From: Prinia subflava
Lineage: Eukaryota; Chordata; Aves; Passeriformes; Cisticolidae
DNA: 64,000 bases
Direction of reading: 5' to 3'
NCBI RefSeq assembly: GCF_021018805.1
Contig: NC_086247.1
Location: 148,517,285-148,581,284 of the forward strand
Below the pieces are notes generated by a model. That model did not search any database. It saw only the letters and a program-made list of their open reading frames with translations, and had not been told where the DNA came from. This document shows, one piece after another, positions 49,046 to 61,454 of this stretch; position 1 is the stretch's first letter; each line of letters starts with the position of its first letter. A program made the translations under genes and the position numbers.

Positions 49046-49297
49046 ACATGGGCAGTGATAGGACACGAGGACATGGAGTGAAGCTGTGCCAGGGTACGTT
49101 CAGTTTGGACATCAGCACCATCAGAGGATGGTCAGTCCCTGGAACAGCATCCCAGGGAAGTGGTCACAGCACCAAATCTGCCAGAATTCACAGAATGCTG
49201 CTCTTAGTCATGGGGTTAATTTTAGGTGGTCCTGCAAGGATCATTTCACTGATCCTTATGGGTCCCTTCCAGCTTGAGGTAACCCATGATTCTACAT
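49046..49297 (+). mobile_element. CR1 LINE, plus orientation, internally deleted
   Basis: The blocks GAAGCTGTGCCAGGGTACGT, TTTGGACATCAG, CAGTCCCTGGAACAGCATCC, CAGGGAAGTGGTCACAGCAC and GGTCCCTTCCAGCTTGAGGT are CR1 3' UTR segments in sense order. The sequence ends near the tail motif CATGATTCTAC. Spacing is shorter than in the copy at 54698, so internal deletions have occurred. An old copy. Confidence 0.8.
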
Positions 49298-50175
49298 TTT
49301 AGAATCCCTTTAAAATGGAGCTGCAGCTGAACGGAGAGAGAAGGTAGTGCTGTCTGATCACCACGAAGGGGAATGGTGTCCCTAGGTTTGGGGAGTTATT
49401 TTAGAAGGTTGGGAAGCACACCAGTAAGGATTTTATCATGTCCTCATAACAGTGATGAAGGACAGGCTTTGATTTAATCACAAAGTCAAAAGGAGGAAGA
49501 GCCTCTTGTGTTTAGGGGAAGAAACAGGAAGGACAAAAATCAGTGTCGAGCTCCTGTGTTTGCTCAGGTTTTCTGGCAAAACCTCTTTTCAGAAAGCTTT
49601 GAGGAGAAAATATAGAATTTACATTGCCTGGTCGTGTGCTGGAGGCCCCTTACATATCTGGGTGAGAACCATCACAGAGAAGGTTTTCCAGAACAGGCAG
49701 GTTTCACTCTGAATGCTGGGTCTTGGGCTCAGTCCTGCTGTGCTAAAACAGAGCTGTTGTCTGCAGATGCTAACAGGAAATGGCTCATTTTTGACAAATT
49801 AATGTTGTATAATAGAACCATTAGAATACCTGTGCTGTGCCAAGCCAGAGCTCAGCCTTGCCCGGTGTCACCTTGAGCAAGGGCAGGGTGGGCAGACAGG
49901 AGCAGTGCCCTTTGACATCCCAGCAAACTCCCTGTGCTTGGCAGGCCCTGCAGGGTCTTTCATTCATTGCTTTGCACTGTCACACTTTGAAATCACCAAA
50001 ACCCCCCAGAATATCTAGAGCATCCCCTGGTGCAGCTCCAAAGCTGCAGTGCACAGACAGTGCAGAATATCTCATTTTATTTCTGTCCCACATGTCATTT
50101 GCTGGTTTATTTGACACCTCTCTAGTCCTTGGATCAGAGGAGCCAGTCGTCTTCTCTATTCATTTTTTTCCAGGC
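49298..50175. other. Unique noncoding sequence
   Basis: No gene or repeat is recognised. Confidence 0.6.
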
Positions 50176-50390
50176 CAGTCATGATTTTATGCCCCTCTAT
50201 CACATCCTCCTTCACCTTATCTGCCCTGCAGGCAGAAGAGTCCCCTCTATTGCATCCATCCCCACACAAGAGCTGTTCCATACCTTTGATCCTGCCTGTC
50301 ACCCTTCTCTGCACCAACTCAGCAGCATCTTTTGGGCAAGGGGGAGATGGGAACGTGGTGAAGGCTCACCCCAATTTATGGAGCATCATG
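50176..50390 (-). mobile_element. Old, diverged CR1-type LINE remnant
   Basis: The forward strand carries, in order, GATTTTATGCCCCTCTATCA, CATCCTCC, GCAGAAGAGTCC, GAGCTGTTCCATACC, TTTGATCC, GTCACCCTTCTCTGCACC, GCATCTTTT, GGGAGATGGGAACG and CACCCCAATTTATGG. These correspond to the antisense of an older CR1 lineage shared by birds and other reptiles (blocks like CTGTTCCATACC and TTGCCCTTCTCTG). It is clearly more diverged than the other CR1 copies in the window. Confidence 0.68.
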
Positions 50391-52096
50391 TTAGTATCTG
50401 TCCGAGCAAAGAGAGATAAAAAGTTGTTTTGCTGCTCACCACCCATTCAGCTGATATTTTTTTAGAATACCTGTTTCACCTCCTGGATTTCTTTCCTACA
50501 TTGCAGCTATTTCTCCAAAATAGAGGGGGTTTGCCCAGCTCTGTCTGGAATTGGCTGTGTGGTGGTGGCATAAGCCAGATTCCCAGCTGGGCTGGGAAGA
50601 GGATTAGAGGCTTCAAAACTTCAAGTCACACGAACAAAGCGGTACACGTGGAGAGAAATCAATGTCTCTGGGTTAGCTGTGGTTACAAAATCACAGAAAT
50701 TGCTGATTAAAACCACTGCTGCTAACAGACATCAGGGGCATGGATGAGAAGAAAGCAAATAACTCCACGCAGACCTTTACTCCAGAGCTGTGTAGGTGGG
50801 AACTAGGCACGATGGGCCCTGGTTGCTGCCCCCCTGCCAAAAAAACTTGGGGCATTTATTGTTATTTTTATCTTGTTTGATGAGGAGGACTTCCAGAAAT
50901 AGTGCCTAACTCCTGAGTCTTCACAGGGTTTCTCTAGTGCAACTACTGCCTGGAATTCAAACTGTAGGGGGAAGCCCCAGTGCCAAACATGTTTCACCAC
51001 CCTGCAGACTGTGCAGGATTGAAAAAAAAAAAAAAAAAAGACAACTTCTCAGAGAAAATGCTTTCCCTTCCCACAGGACACAGGTTACCAGAAACCTGCA
51101 GGACTGTCAGCAGTTGGTAGCTGGAGCAGCTGAATTCTTCTCTGAGTTTTTTTACAAGCTCTGTAAGAATTATAAAATTCTTAGATTATGTAAATAATTC
51201 TCTTCCCTATATGTTGCTTGGACTTAATTGGGTGATGAAAATATTGTAAGTTTGTGCTTCTACAGCATCTTTCACGCAAAGATGTCAGAAGTGCTTCATG
51301 AACATTCACTAATTAAGCCATTAAACCATACAACACCCCACTGAGTCTGGAAGGATTTATAAGGATGTGTACAGTAAGAATATTAAGTTTTACTCCTAGT
51401 AGTTGGGGGGACAGGGGGGTGGTTTGGCTGAAAAATGGAAAAAATAAATCCAGAAACCATTTTTCTATAGAAATGACTTAAACATCCAATATACTGAGAT
51501 AATGTCAGCAAATCAGAGACAGGCAGGTTGTGGGTGGGTAGTCTTGGGACCACATCAGTGAGCACCACCCTGGGAGGTTTCTCCACATTTTCCCTCTCCT
51601 GCACATCGAAGGGAAGTGGGCACAGCTCGATGCCAATCCCCTCAGCTTCAGAGCAGCCCCTTCCCACTGGCACTGCAAAGTGCCCACGCTTTGGAAAACA
51701 CAGGTGCCCACATGGAAGGCCTCTGGCACCTTTCCCACATCTATCACATTAAACACATCTGTGCTGGAGAAATATATATGTATATTTTTATATGTATTCA
51801 TAAGCTGATGATGCATATATTCACTTCTAACTTGGATCGGACAGCCTGGATGAGGGGAGAAGGGAGGATGGGGCTGTCACCCCCTGACTGCTGGGTCTGG
51901 GGAGGGGACAGACCCCACACTTTCCCACAGGATGCCACCAGAGCAGCAGTGCTGGGTATCTACAGCCACCACCGTGTCAGCAGACCCCTCTCAACAGCTC
52001 AGGTCGAGCTTTTGGGTTCTCAGCCACTTTGGTATCACCCCGTGGCACGAAAGCTGTCGGGTATCGCCTCTGCCTGTCATCTGCTCTGAGCCAGGG
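50391..52096. other. Unique sequence with homopolymer and AT repeats
   Basis: A18 lies at 51022-51039. An AT-rich stretch of TATATG/TATTTT units lies at 51768-51800. The 157-codon plus frame at 51616-52089 has no domain and overlaps open minus-strand frames. No gene is recognised. Confidence 0.55.
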
Positions 52097-52425
52097 TGTT
52101 GGGGCTGATGGCCGGGGGACTTTGGAAAGTTTTTCAGCTCACAGATAAAGAGCAGCAAACGTTCTCAGGACAACACATTCTGGAGCTCCAATCTTATCAG
52201 GGCACTTAGGACACAGCCTGTGTACACGTTTCAGGCCAGACAGCCGGAGTGCACAAACAGCTGCGAAGAGCACGTCGGAGGCTGCAGCTTTTTCTTGCTC
52301 CTTCTTTCTTTGTTTTGCCATCCTGCTCTAACAGGGAATGCTCTGCAGCGCTGTCAGAAGAGTGCTGAATAAAGCCAGCTTTGCAGAGATTGATGCCAAA
52401 CCCCGTATCGCTGAGTGCTTTTACA
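52097..52425 (+). mobile_element. Possible LTR fragment, plus orientation
   Basis: The 3' part (GCTGAATAAAGCCAGCTTTG with AATAAA at 52368-52373, then GATTGATGCC and GAGTGCTTTTACA) resembles the R-U5 end of avian retroviral LTRs. A plausible start is TGTTGGGG at 52097. Only TGT...ACA is shared by the two ends and no target-site duplication is visible, so both the borders and the identity are uncertain. Confidence 0.33.
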
Positions 52426-53487
52426 GCAAAAAGTCTCAGCCAGTTGTCTCACGGGGGTGGTGGTAGAGGAAAGCAACTCAGGTCATCCACTCAAATTGTG
52501 AGGGGGGAATGTGAGACAGTTTTGAGTCCTGGGCTCCCTGCACACAGCTGAAAGGGTGCTTTGCATGGCATTGGGGAAGGAGTTTGCAGCACTGCTGGTG
52601 TGCAACCCCCATTCACTTTGCATTGCCCAGACGAGGGTAAACCAGGCTGGCAGTGCAAGTGTGGCCATGGGGCTGCTCCTGTGGTTTGACCCAGCTTTGT
52701 CAAAGCAAGCTCAAACCTGTCTGCACTCTATATTATAAACTCAGCCTCAGTCCTTGCTGTAATTCATGAGTGCTTGTGCAGTTTGTAAAAAATCATCCCA
52801 CTGCTGTGACTCTGAGAGCTCAAAAACACCAGAGACAGAAATAAGCTCTTATTAAAAAAAGAAATATTTCAACAAGTCTCTTCGCATGGCTTTTGTTTGA
52901 GTACAGTCAGGGAGTTAAAACTGAAGCACAGGCATTGCAATTTGGAGTTGGCAGAATCAATGTGCTTCACACCTACATATGTGGTGTTACCTAAAACTCC
53001 TCCTCCTCCTTCCTGTCTCTGCCTGGGGTCTTTGCTGCTGCTCAGTTCCTGCTGGCAGATCCCTGTGATCTTCCTCCACCAAAACAAGCTCCCCCGCTGA
53101 ATTCCTCACAGCCGAGGGATGTGATGGATGTGAGCCCACGCATCAGCTCCGACTTCACGTTGAAATCAGATGTGAACTGCAGGTGAACTCCCACATTTGG
53201 GGAGAGAGATGCTGCCTGACGCCACATTCCTGTTTCCTACACTCTCTCTCTTGCAGTTTGGACATGACAGGGCTGTTTAATTATGCCCCCACCTCCTCTG
53301 CTGGTTCAAGACAGAGCTGTGGTCAGCATCAGGCTAAGCAAAGAATATTATTGGCCTTTTACAGCAACCAACCTTATGTCACCATGAGATTTCCTAGTTT
53401 TCTGAGTGTTCATATTAAAGTAGAATTTCTTACTTCTCATGCTTTCTTCATGTAAACAGGAAATTGGTTTTTTGTAAATACTGCCAT
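52426..53487. other. Unique noncoding sequence
   Basis: No gene is recognised. Frames are below 91 codons and domain-free. Confidence 0.6.
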
Positions 53488-53696
53488 TGTTTTTGCATTC
53501 TTGAGGAAAGGGTTGAATGGAAGTCCTGTTGACCAATGTGGAGGAGGGGTGAAGATTCCACCCTCCAACCCATGGTCACCATTCTAAAAGTATATAACAG
53601 GATGTCATAAACAAAGGAGGGCTTTTTTCCACCCTTACTCTTTCTCTCAACTTTCCGAGTCTCCGTGTGGTCATTTGAGCGTGGCAAGCACAGACA
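53488..53696 (+). mobile_element. Possible LTR-like promoter segment
   Basis: A TATA box (TATATAA, 53591-53597) is followed by a C/T-rich stretch (CCACCCTTACTCTTTCTCTC) and then CCGAGTCTCCGTGTGGTCAT, ending near CACAGACA. The TATA and pyrimidine-rich downstream order is seen in retroviral LTRs. Ends, family and duplication are not established. It could equally be an isolated TATA motif. Confidence 0.22.
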
Positions 53697-54697
53697 ACCT
53701 TAGATATTGAAAGAGGGAGAAATAGAGTCTAAGGCTACTTGTTTGCAAGCAGAAGGGACAAGGTTACGAGGGGTGAGGGGTTCATCTTCTCATTGCTCCT
53801 CAAACCTTCTCCCCAGCATTGTTTCCCCTAAAGGCAGATGTAATTTTTGGTGTATGTTTGTAACTTTGGTGCTGCAAACACTTTCTTTGGGCCTGCTTTG
53901 CTGCTGCTTGCATCAGTGTTTGCCAAGCTCTTCTTGGGGTATCCATGTGATATGGTAAAGGAGCCAGTGACTGAATGAAAGCTGAAAAATGAATGGTCTG
54001 AAGAGTCATCAGAGATAAAATATTGCACTTTGGGCTGATTTTTGTGTTATTCTGCTTGATTTGGAGTTGGTCATGATGGCACAGTTCCTCCAGCAGTGCT
54101 GTGCTGTTTCTGGGTATCAAAGGTGTTGCTGGGGATGTGTCTCTGTAACCAGAAAAACAAGCATAAAACACCATTAATTTTGTTATCAGCCCTTAGTTTA
54201 GCTATGATTTTATCTTTTCTTCCCTTCATCACTTATATTATGGTATTTTAAAATCTTCAGGTCCTTTTATCTTAACTGAAGCAGTCTCCTGCCAGCCACT
54301 AAAAGCTAGGAATCAGATTGTGCCAAAACCTGTTCCTCAGTACCTAACATGAGGTTAGATATGGGTAGAAAAGGACATAGCATAACTCATTTTTCCTTAC
54401 ACTTGCCTATTCTCTTCACAGCACACCTGTATAAACCCATATTGTCATCTTACATAAATCAGTTTAATCCTGGTGTATTTTTAGCCCTTCTGTCTCCTAC
54501 TTTTTCATATTTCCCTGTCCATCATCTACCCTCTCTCCTGCCTATTGAATGTTTGCAGAAATCCATACATGCCAGGAAGTCTCCAAACTCACAGGGGCTC
54601 TCTTTTGCCATGGCCAAAGACACTTTTGGGGGTCCTGTGGTCCACAGCCTCCTCTTTCTGGGGGTGGAAGGGCTATGGGATGTTGCTGAGGGAGATG
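53697..54697. other. Unique noncoding sequence
   Basis: No gene is recognised between the weak LTR candidate and the next CR1 copy. Confidence 0.6.
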
Positions 54698-55075
54698 GGG
54701 TTGTTTGGCCCTGAGATAAGGAGGCTCAGGGGGGACCTAATAATGCCCTACAACTCCCTGAAAGGAATTAGAGTGAGGTGGCTGTGTGTCTCTTCCCTCA
54801 CCCAGCTAACAAGTGGCAGGAAGAGAGGAAGCAGCCTCAAGTTGCACTAGGGGGAGTTTAGATTAGACATTAGAAGTGTTTTTTCACAGAAAGAATTGTA
54901 AAGCATTGGTACAGATTCCCCATGGGAGTGCTGGAGTCACCATCCTTGGAAGTGTTCAAAAAATGTGTAGATACAGCATCTGAGGACATTGTTTAATGTT
55001 GATCTTGATGGTTGGACTTGATGACCTTAAAGGTCATTTCCTACATTAACATTTCTAGTATTCTATGATTCTAAG
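54698..55075 (+). mobile_element. CR1 LINE, 5'-truncated, plus orientation
   Basis: The upstream end encodes the last residues of the CR1 reverse transcriptase in the plus frame (LFGPEIRRLRGDLIMPYNSL, near 54700-54760), with frame decay afterwards. The 3' UTR follows in order (CAAGTTGCACTAGGGGGAG, TTTAGATTAGACATTAG, GGAGTCACCATCCTTGGAAG, TTGGACTTGATGACCTTAAA) and ends in the tail ATTCTATGATTCTAAG at 55060-55075. A dead copy. Confidence 0.95.
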
Positions 55076-58000
55076 AGGTCATTGTTTCCTTTCATCACCA
55101 GAGAGATGGATATGCTCTTGCAGTGGGTTTTTCACATCATTTTGTATTGCTTATTTTTCATTTTTGTCTTACCAAGGATCTTGCATCAGGATCAGAGAGC
55201 TGAACACCCACACTGAGGCTTTTTTTATAAGGTCACTTGACATCTTCATTCCAAGTCTCTGGTATTATCTTGTATGAGAATGCACTTAAGATAAACATCT
55301 GTCTGAGGCTTATCTGGGCTCAGATTATGTTCACAGACAACAAGAGAAGAATACAGGGATTTAAAACTTTTCCTTCTGTTAAAAATTTGTTTAAACTTTA
55401 CATAATCTGAAAAAGCAGAATGACAAACTTAATTCAACATCCAATGAAGTTGTTCAAAAAATTTCTTCCTAGGGTATGAGCCGACCTTTTCCCAAATAAC
55501 AGAATGCCAGTGGCTTCTGTCACAGGCCCTCTTGAAAATGCCAGTTAGGTGCTTTTCTGCCATCTCTCCCCACAACTCCTATAGGAGCTGGTTTTCTCAA
55601 GGCCTGACTGTACTTGCCCTTGCCAAAACCCTGAAGGGAGCAGAGATGAAATTATTCCTACTTTACCTGCTGGGAGCTGAGACCTGGAAGAATAAATCCA
55701 GAATTTTGAATCCCCAGTGGAGCAACTTAGCTGGGCACATAACAAACTCTGGGCATGAAGCACAGAGGTGCAGACCCTGCTGCTTCTGGACATGCACACA
55801 TGGGCAGGTTGTCCTTGTGGTGACCGTGGTGAGTTGTCACTTCAAGGACAAGGATCAGACATTGAGTCTGTGACTGTGTCTGTGGCTTCCCTCAGAGCAC
55901 AACAGGGTGGACAGAGCCAGGGTGACACTATTCTGCCAAGGGACCTCATCTGAACTATTGCTCCAGGCTGTCTTTAAGTTAATGGAGAGAAATAGGTGTC
56001 TCAGGAGAGTGATCCATCTCCTCCTGATACGGCTGTCCATGGGGAATTGCTCTCTGAAATTGCCTGTTTCTATTGACTTCCAGTGGAGCTGAGAGATTCT
56101 GTCTCCCAGTGAAACATCATTTTAGGTGAGGAAGTCAGAGAGAGGAACAGACCTGGATTCTGACAGTGACAACCAACCCCCGGAGCAACCTTTCCCATGG
56201 CTTTGCAATACCCAGGGAACATCAGCTCATGCCTCAAAGCAGCTGGTAAAAACTGAGTATTCTAGAAAGCAACTCTATGGTTAAACCAAATTATATTCCA
56301 CAGGGGAGACACTGAGCAAATCTACAAAAGGTTTGCCTGCCTTCCAGAGGGTTTCCTCCTACCATTACACCTTGTTGCCAAGAACTGGCAGAGTTGGAGG
56401 CACATCTGTCCCATATGAAATATTCTGGGTTTACATTTGCATGAATCTGAATCACCATATAATAATAAATAATTAACAAACCACCAAAGGAGAGGAGACT
56501 ACATTGCAGTGACATAACCCGTGGGCTGTGAGCATCCCTGAAAGCAAGCACCCAGCTATCCAGCCCTAAAAAGAGCAGTAAAGAGAACCAAGGTCCATGT
56601 GGGAATTCTCTAATTCCCTAAAGTTAAAACTTTCCACAACTTAATACCATGAAGGCATTTACGGGCTTTCCAGCAGGAGTTGTAATGAGAGGGTATAAAC
56701 ATCCAGATTACAAATACTGGCACAAAGTTTAATAGTAGAATTAAATAATAATAATAAAAAAAGATGCCATACTTCATAGCACAGTTGCACTCCGTGTTCT
56801 GCATCCAGGAACGAGCATTATGTTGGCAGAACTCATCTACTCATCTCACCCCGTTCCTGTTCAGTAGTCCTGCATAGCACAAACGCAATCACAGCAAGAG
56901 GTGACCTCTCCCAGTCTGGCTTTCCTAGCACAGTTGACCCTTCCCTCAGGAAATCCCAGCTGGAGAATGGACAGCTGTGTGCAGCTGCTGCATGGAGCAC
57001 CAGCTCTTGTCTGGCTGCCTCTGCAGCAGGGATGTCACAGGGGCAGCTGCAGATGAGCTGCTGGGTCAGTCTGTGCCACCCACACCCTGCCCAGAGCAGC
57101 TTGTCCAGGCACCAAGAGCACCTCTGGGTGGGAAGGGCTCATTCCCCTGACTCAGGGGTGAGAGGTGCAGGGCAGCTGGGAGCTGGGACCACATCCCTGG
57201 GGCTGGAGAAGGGAGGGTGGGAAGAGCTGGCAGCCCACACAGGAATGAACCCTCCCTTGGCAGCTGTCACCTAGTGAGGCTCCTCCACACCAAATGGCAC
57301 TGAGAGATACCATGCCCTCATCTCCTCAGCAGCCAGTGGGTGTTTGGAATACTTGCTCATGCTACTTAAGATCTGTATCACTGTTCCCATCATTGTGGAT
57401 TCTGCAAGAGGCAATTCTCATGTCTTGTGAGGTGGTCTGAATTCCAGACACTTTATTTTATCCACAAGCATTTAAATGGTGCTCTGAAGACAGGATATGG
57501 AGAAGGCACCCAAGAGGTTTTTGCCTGTGTCTACTTTTCTATTAGCAGCATGGAAAAGATTGCTATAATAGTATAATATTAATATTAAAGTATTATATAA
57601 TATTAAAGTGTTATTATAATAATATAATAATGTCTCTAACACCAGCTCTTTTGAGTACACGTAACTGTCCAATTAATATTACTCTGTAGTACCTTTTTTC
57701 TTGTGCTATCACCTCTGTTCTCTTAATTATTCTTAGCTGAAAAATAGACATGCATTTGAAATGAGCCAACGAAAACATTCTGTGTGAGGTGACAGTCCAG
57801 ATGCTGGAAGAAGCAGACAGTGGTCGTGAGAGGGATGACACGAATGGGATGGAAAATCCCTTTTTGATTGGGGTACAAGGAAGGTTTCTAGAAGGAGAAA
57901 GCCTGCCTTGCACCTTGCAGGCATGCAGTGAGATTTCTCCCACTGAGTGGCCAACAGCTTCCTCATGTCTGCTGGGCAGGACACCTTCCCTAACCCTGCG

Positions 58001-59722
58001 ACCTTTCGTTCTGCCAAACACAACAAATATGGGTCAGTGGCTTTTGGAGAGGGAAAAACTCCAGAGCAATCCTCTACTGACGCTGAAATAATTCCAGCAC
58101 ATGAAAAGTGAGAGCAGCTGTGGCTGCTTCCACATCCACAAGCAATGCTGCTCGCTCGTTGCCAGCAATCCTTAATCCTCTTTGAACTCCTGACTTTACA
58201 TATGGGATGGTTGCTCCATGGAGTAATATCTGTGTGTTACTGCCCATTCACTGTAAGTGTTTTTCAAGGCGATTCAGAGAGGAGAAATGTATTCTCAGGG
58301 GGCTCAGGCACAAAGGTTACTGGATGCAAATCATATTTGCATCGGCACTGGCACATGTTTGCAAAACCAGGAGCAGGGGATCGAGTGTTGAAATGGGAAA
58401 AATTCCCTCTGCATCCTGTGAAAATGCTGGCAGCCCAAGGGCAGAGGGTGCCCAGGGGTGTGGCAATGCTGTACTGGCACTGCATGCTAAACAAAGTTAT
58501 CATTTCAGATACCAAATAAAGGGATAAAACTGTTTCAGTGAGCAAAAAAGAGGTGATTTTTTATCTCCTCATCTGGGAAGAGGTGATAAAAACCTTTAGG
58601 TCTGTGTGAGAGCCATGGGTGAAGGACCACACTCCATTAGTGCTTGCTCTTAAATTTACTTATTTTGCTGTAGCCTGGGTTCTCCTTAAAGTTCTGGTTT
58701 TGGGAATGTAGTGATGAGCTATTTAAAACTATTTCCTTTGGAAGGATTTTGAAAAAACAAATGTTTTATCTTACAGGGGAAAAAATGTCATTCATGTTGC
58801 AGCCTGAAAATGTGACCTGCAGATGCTGAAATGCCAGAAACAAAAGAAAAAAAAAAACAACTGAGGATTTGATCTTCTTCTTCTTTTATTTTTTTCTTTT
58901 AAAACTGTTTCCTTCTCCCACCCTGCTGTTGGGGGCAGGAAGGGAGAAAAAAGGGAGAGCCAGTCATGATTTGGGAGCATTTGTATTTGTAATTCCAGCA
59001 GCCAAGGGAAAAGTGATCAAGTGATGCCATGGAGATGGATGCTCCCTTGGACTGGACAGAAGGGTACTCCAAAATATATGGATTACACAGAAGTTTAGAA
59101 TAAGTTTGGTTTTCCCCAAAAAGATATTTACTGGTTTTGCTTTTTTTTTTTTTTTCCTTTTCAAAAAGTTGGTTTGATTTTGTTTGGCTTCTGGTTTGGT
59201 TTGCTTTGCTTTGTTTTATTTAAATAAAATGATTTGGTTTCCTTACAAGTCTGGAACTTGTTAATCACAAGCAAACACTTCTCAGAACAGATGGCTTCAC
59301 AGAGTTAATTTCTCAGTGAAAGGGGATTTTGATGGACAGAGAGTGCTCAGCCTTCCCTTTCCCTAAACTCACCCTTTTGTACAGGGGCACTGGCGTGAGG
59401 CTGACATGGTCAGAAATGTTTCAGCTGTGTGAGTTGCACCCTGAGGCAAACCTGCCTTGAGTGGCCACTAGGCTTGGGTGCAAGCTGATTTTAATCCATT
59501 TAATGTATCTATAGCAAAATTATTGCTTATGCTTTAGGCTGCCAGTGCTTTCAGGGGTGCTGAGCTGTAGGGTCTCCTCCAGGACCCATAACCAGTCCTT
59601 GCCAGGAGATGTCTCCATGAGCCTTCCTTCACACCTGCCTGCAGAAGGAGGGTCACTGATCAACAGCTTTCTTGTGGAAAGACATTTACCCTGTTTATTA
59701 GTGTTTTATAAAATCATCACGG
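55076..59722. other. Unique sequence with AT-rich repeats
   Basis: An (AAT)n tract lies at 56742-56755. 57563-57632 is very AT-rich with repeated ATTAAAGTATTAT / ATTAAAGTGTTAT units. T15 lies at 59141-59155, followed by T/G-rich low-complexity DNA to about 59230. 57030-57240 is GC-rich without an exon. No gene is recognised. Frames of up to 135 codons (57614-58021 minus) lack domains. Confidence 0.55.
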
Positions 59723-59870
59723 ACTCACAGAATGGTTTTGGTTTGGAAGGGACATTAAAGATCATCTATTTCCAACCCCCACCTTCCACTAGACCAGGTT
59801 GCTCCAAACCTCTTCCAAACTATCCTTGAACACTTCCCAGGGATGGGGAATCCACAGCTTCCTTCTCTGT
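59723..59870 (-). mobile_element. CR1 LINE, short 3' fragment
   Basis: The forward strand begins ACTCACAGAATGGTTTTGGT, TTGGAAGGGACATTAAAGATC, and continues through CCAGGTTGCTCCAAACC and CAGGGATGGGGAATCCACAG. These are the terminal 150 bp or so of CR1 in reverse orientation. Confidence 0.88.
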
Positions 59871-61200
59871 GTTTGGGGCAGCACAAACAGCAATATCAAG
59901 GGTGAGCCTTCCAGTCTTCCTGTCCTAGGGAAAAGATTGGAAAGAGAGAAGAAAGTCTATTGCTGCCCAAATCTGCTGCAGAAAACAAAACCTGAATCAA
60001 GTATGAGGAAGGGTTAGGAGATCTGAGACCCTGTCCTGTCAGCTGAGCAATTTGTCAGAATCCTTCCACAGCCCTGTTGCTAATGGTCCTGAATTAGGTG
60101 CCTGCACCTTTAGCATCCAAAATCTTCTCTGGGCTGAGCCCATACTTGGGAGGTCTGGCCACAGGTCACACCCAGGAGCAGCTCCACATCCCCTCTCACT
60201 GAGGCATTTGGGGCATGTGGGGACAGGAGTGTGTCCTGCAGCCCTCCCACTGCAGCTGGATTTTGACTGGAATGGAGATGACCCCAGGACCAAGGGGCAG
60301 AACAAGCTTTGCCCTCAGCTGCATGTGTAGAAATCCAAATGTAGGACATTTTCCTAAATTTCTGCCCACAAATCTGAGCCCTTTACATAAAATACTGGCA
60401 GAGATTTGGAAGAAGCATCCTGAAGGACTTGGACAAATTTTACTGATGGATGACAAATGACAGGGATTTCACTAGCTAGATACCAAGAGTATGCCAGAAG
60501 AACATAATCCTTGTACTGCAACACAGATTTAGAAATACTGTTTTGCTCTGAACTTCACTCCCTCACTTTTTTTTTCTGAATAATATAAAAATATAAGGTT
60601 TACAAAGGAATAAGGCAGTTTTCCAGAATGCATCAGCTCCTGTCCTCATTTTCTATGCAGCCATGGTGTCAGTCATTGAACATAATCTGAAGGCAGGTGT
60701 GATCACAACAGCAAGAAAAATCATGATTTTTTTTTTTCAAAGCTTCTGAAGCTTACAATCCATGCTGAGGCAAGAGGCAAATTAAAATGTGAATTTACTA
60801 TTCAGATCCAGGGATATTCCTTCAGCTCAACACAAGTTAAATGTCGAGGGGGTGCAATAAAGGGATCCAAAGCCAGGAGCATTGAAACTGTAGCTCATTA
60901 ACATCATTATTCACTAACAGCTTATCTGATGTCCTTGCAGAGTAGGTCACACACACAGTAGAAGGATTTCTTTGATTAATGAAACATGCTAAAAAGTGAA
61001 AAGATGCTGGAACTGCCAGGGCAAAGGTAACTTGAGGCTGCCTCATGCTGTGATACACCCCAGGGAAACTCATGGTTGTGAAACAGGGGATTCCTTCCTG
61101 TCCTTGTAAGAGCTTGTGTATGTTTTACCACAGGACAGTGGCAGCAAAAAGCATTAATAATAACACACATGGAGAAGGGACCCACTTGGAAGGCATAGAA
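59871..61200. other. Unique noncoding sequence
   Basis: No gene or repeat is recognised. Short homopolymers only (for example T10 at about 60727). Confidence 0.6.
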
Positions 61201-61445
61201 ACACAGAATCATCAAAGAGTTTGGGTACGAAAAGACTTTAAAATCATCTCATTGCAACCCCTCTGCCATGGGCTAGGACACCTTTCCCTGGGTCAGGCTG
61301 CTCAACACTCATCCAGGCTGGCCCAGGACACTTCCAGGGATGGGGCAGCCACAGCTTCTCTGGGCAACCTGTGCCAAAGTCTCACTTCCCTCAAAGTTAA
61401 AAAATCCAAGAAAATACTCTCCCTCATATCTAACCTAAACCACAG
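61201..61445 (-). mobile_element. CR1 LINE fragment
   Basis: The forward strand reads ACACAGAATCATCAAAGAGT, then ATCATCTCATTGCAACCCC, CTGCCATGGGCTAGGACACC, CCAGGGATGGGGCAGCCACA, GCTTCTCTGGGCAACCTGTG, and ends around TCATATCTAACCTAAACC. This is the CR1 3' region in antisense with moderate divergence. Confidence 0.88.
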
Positions 61446-61454
61446 GCTTCAGGC

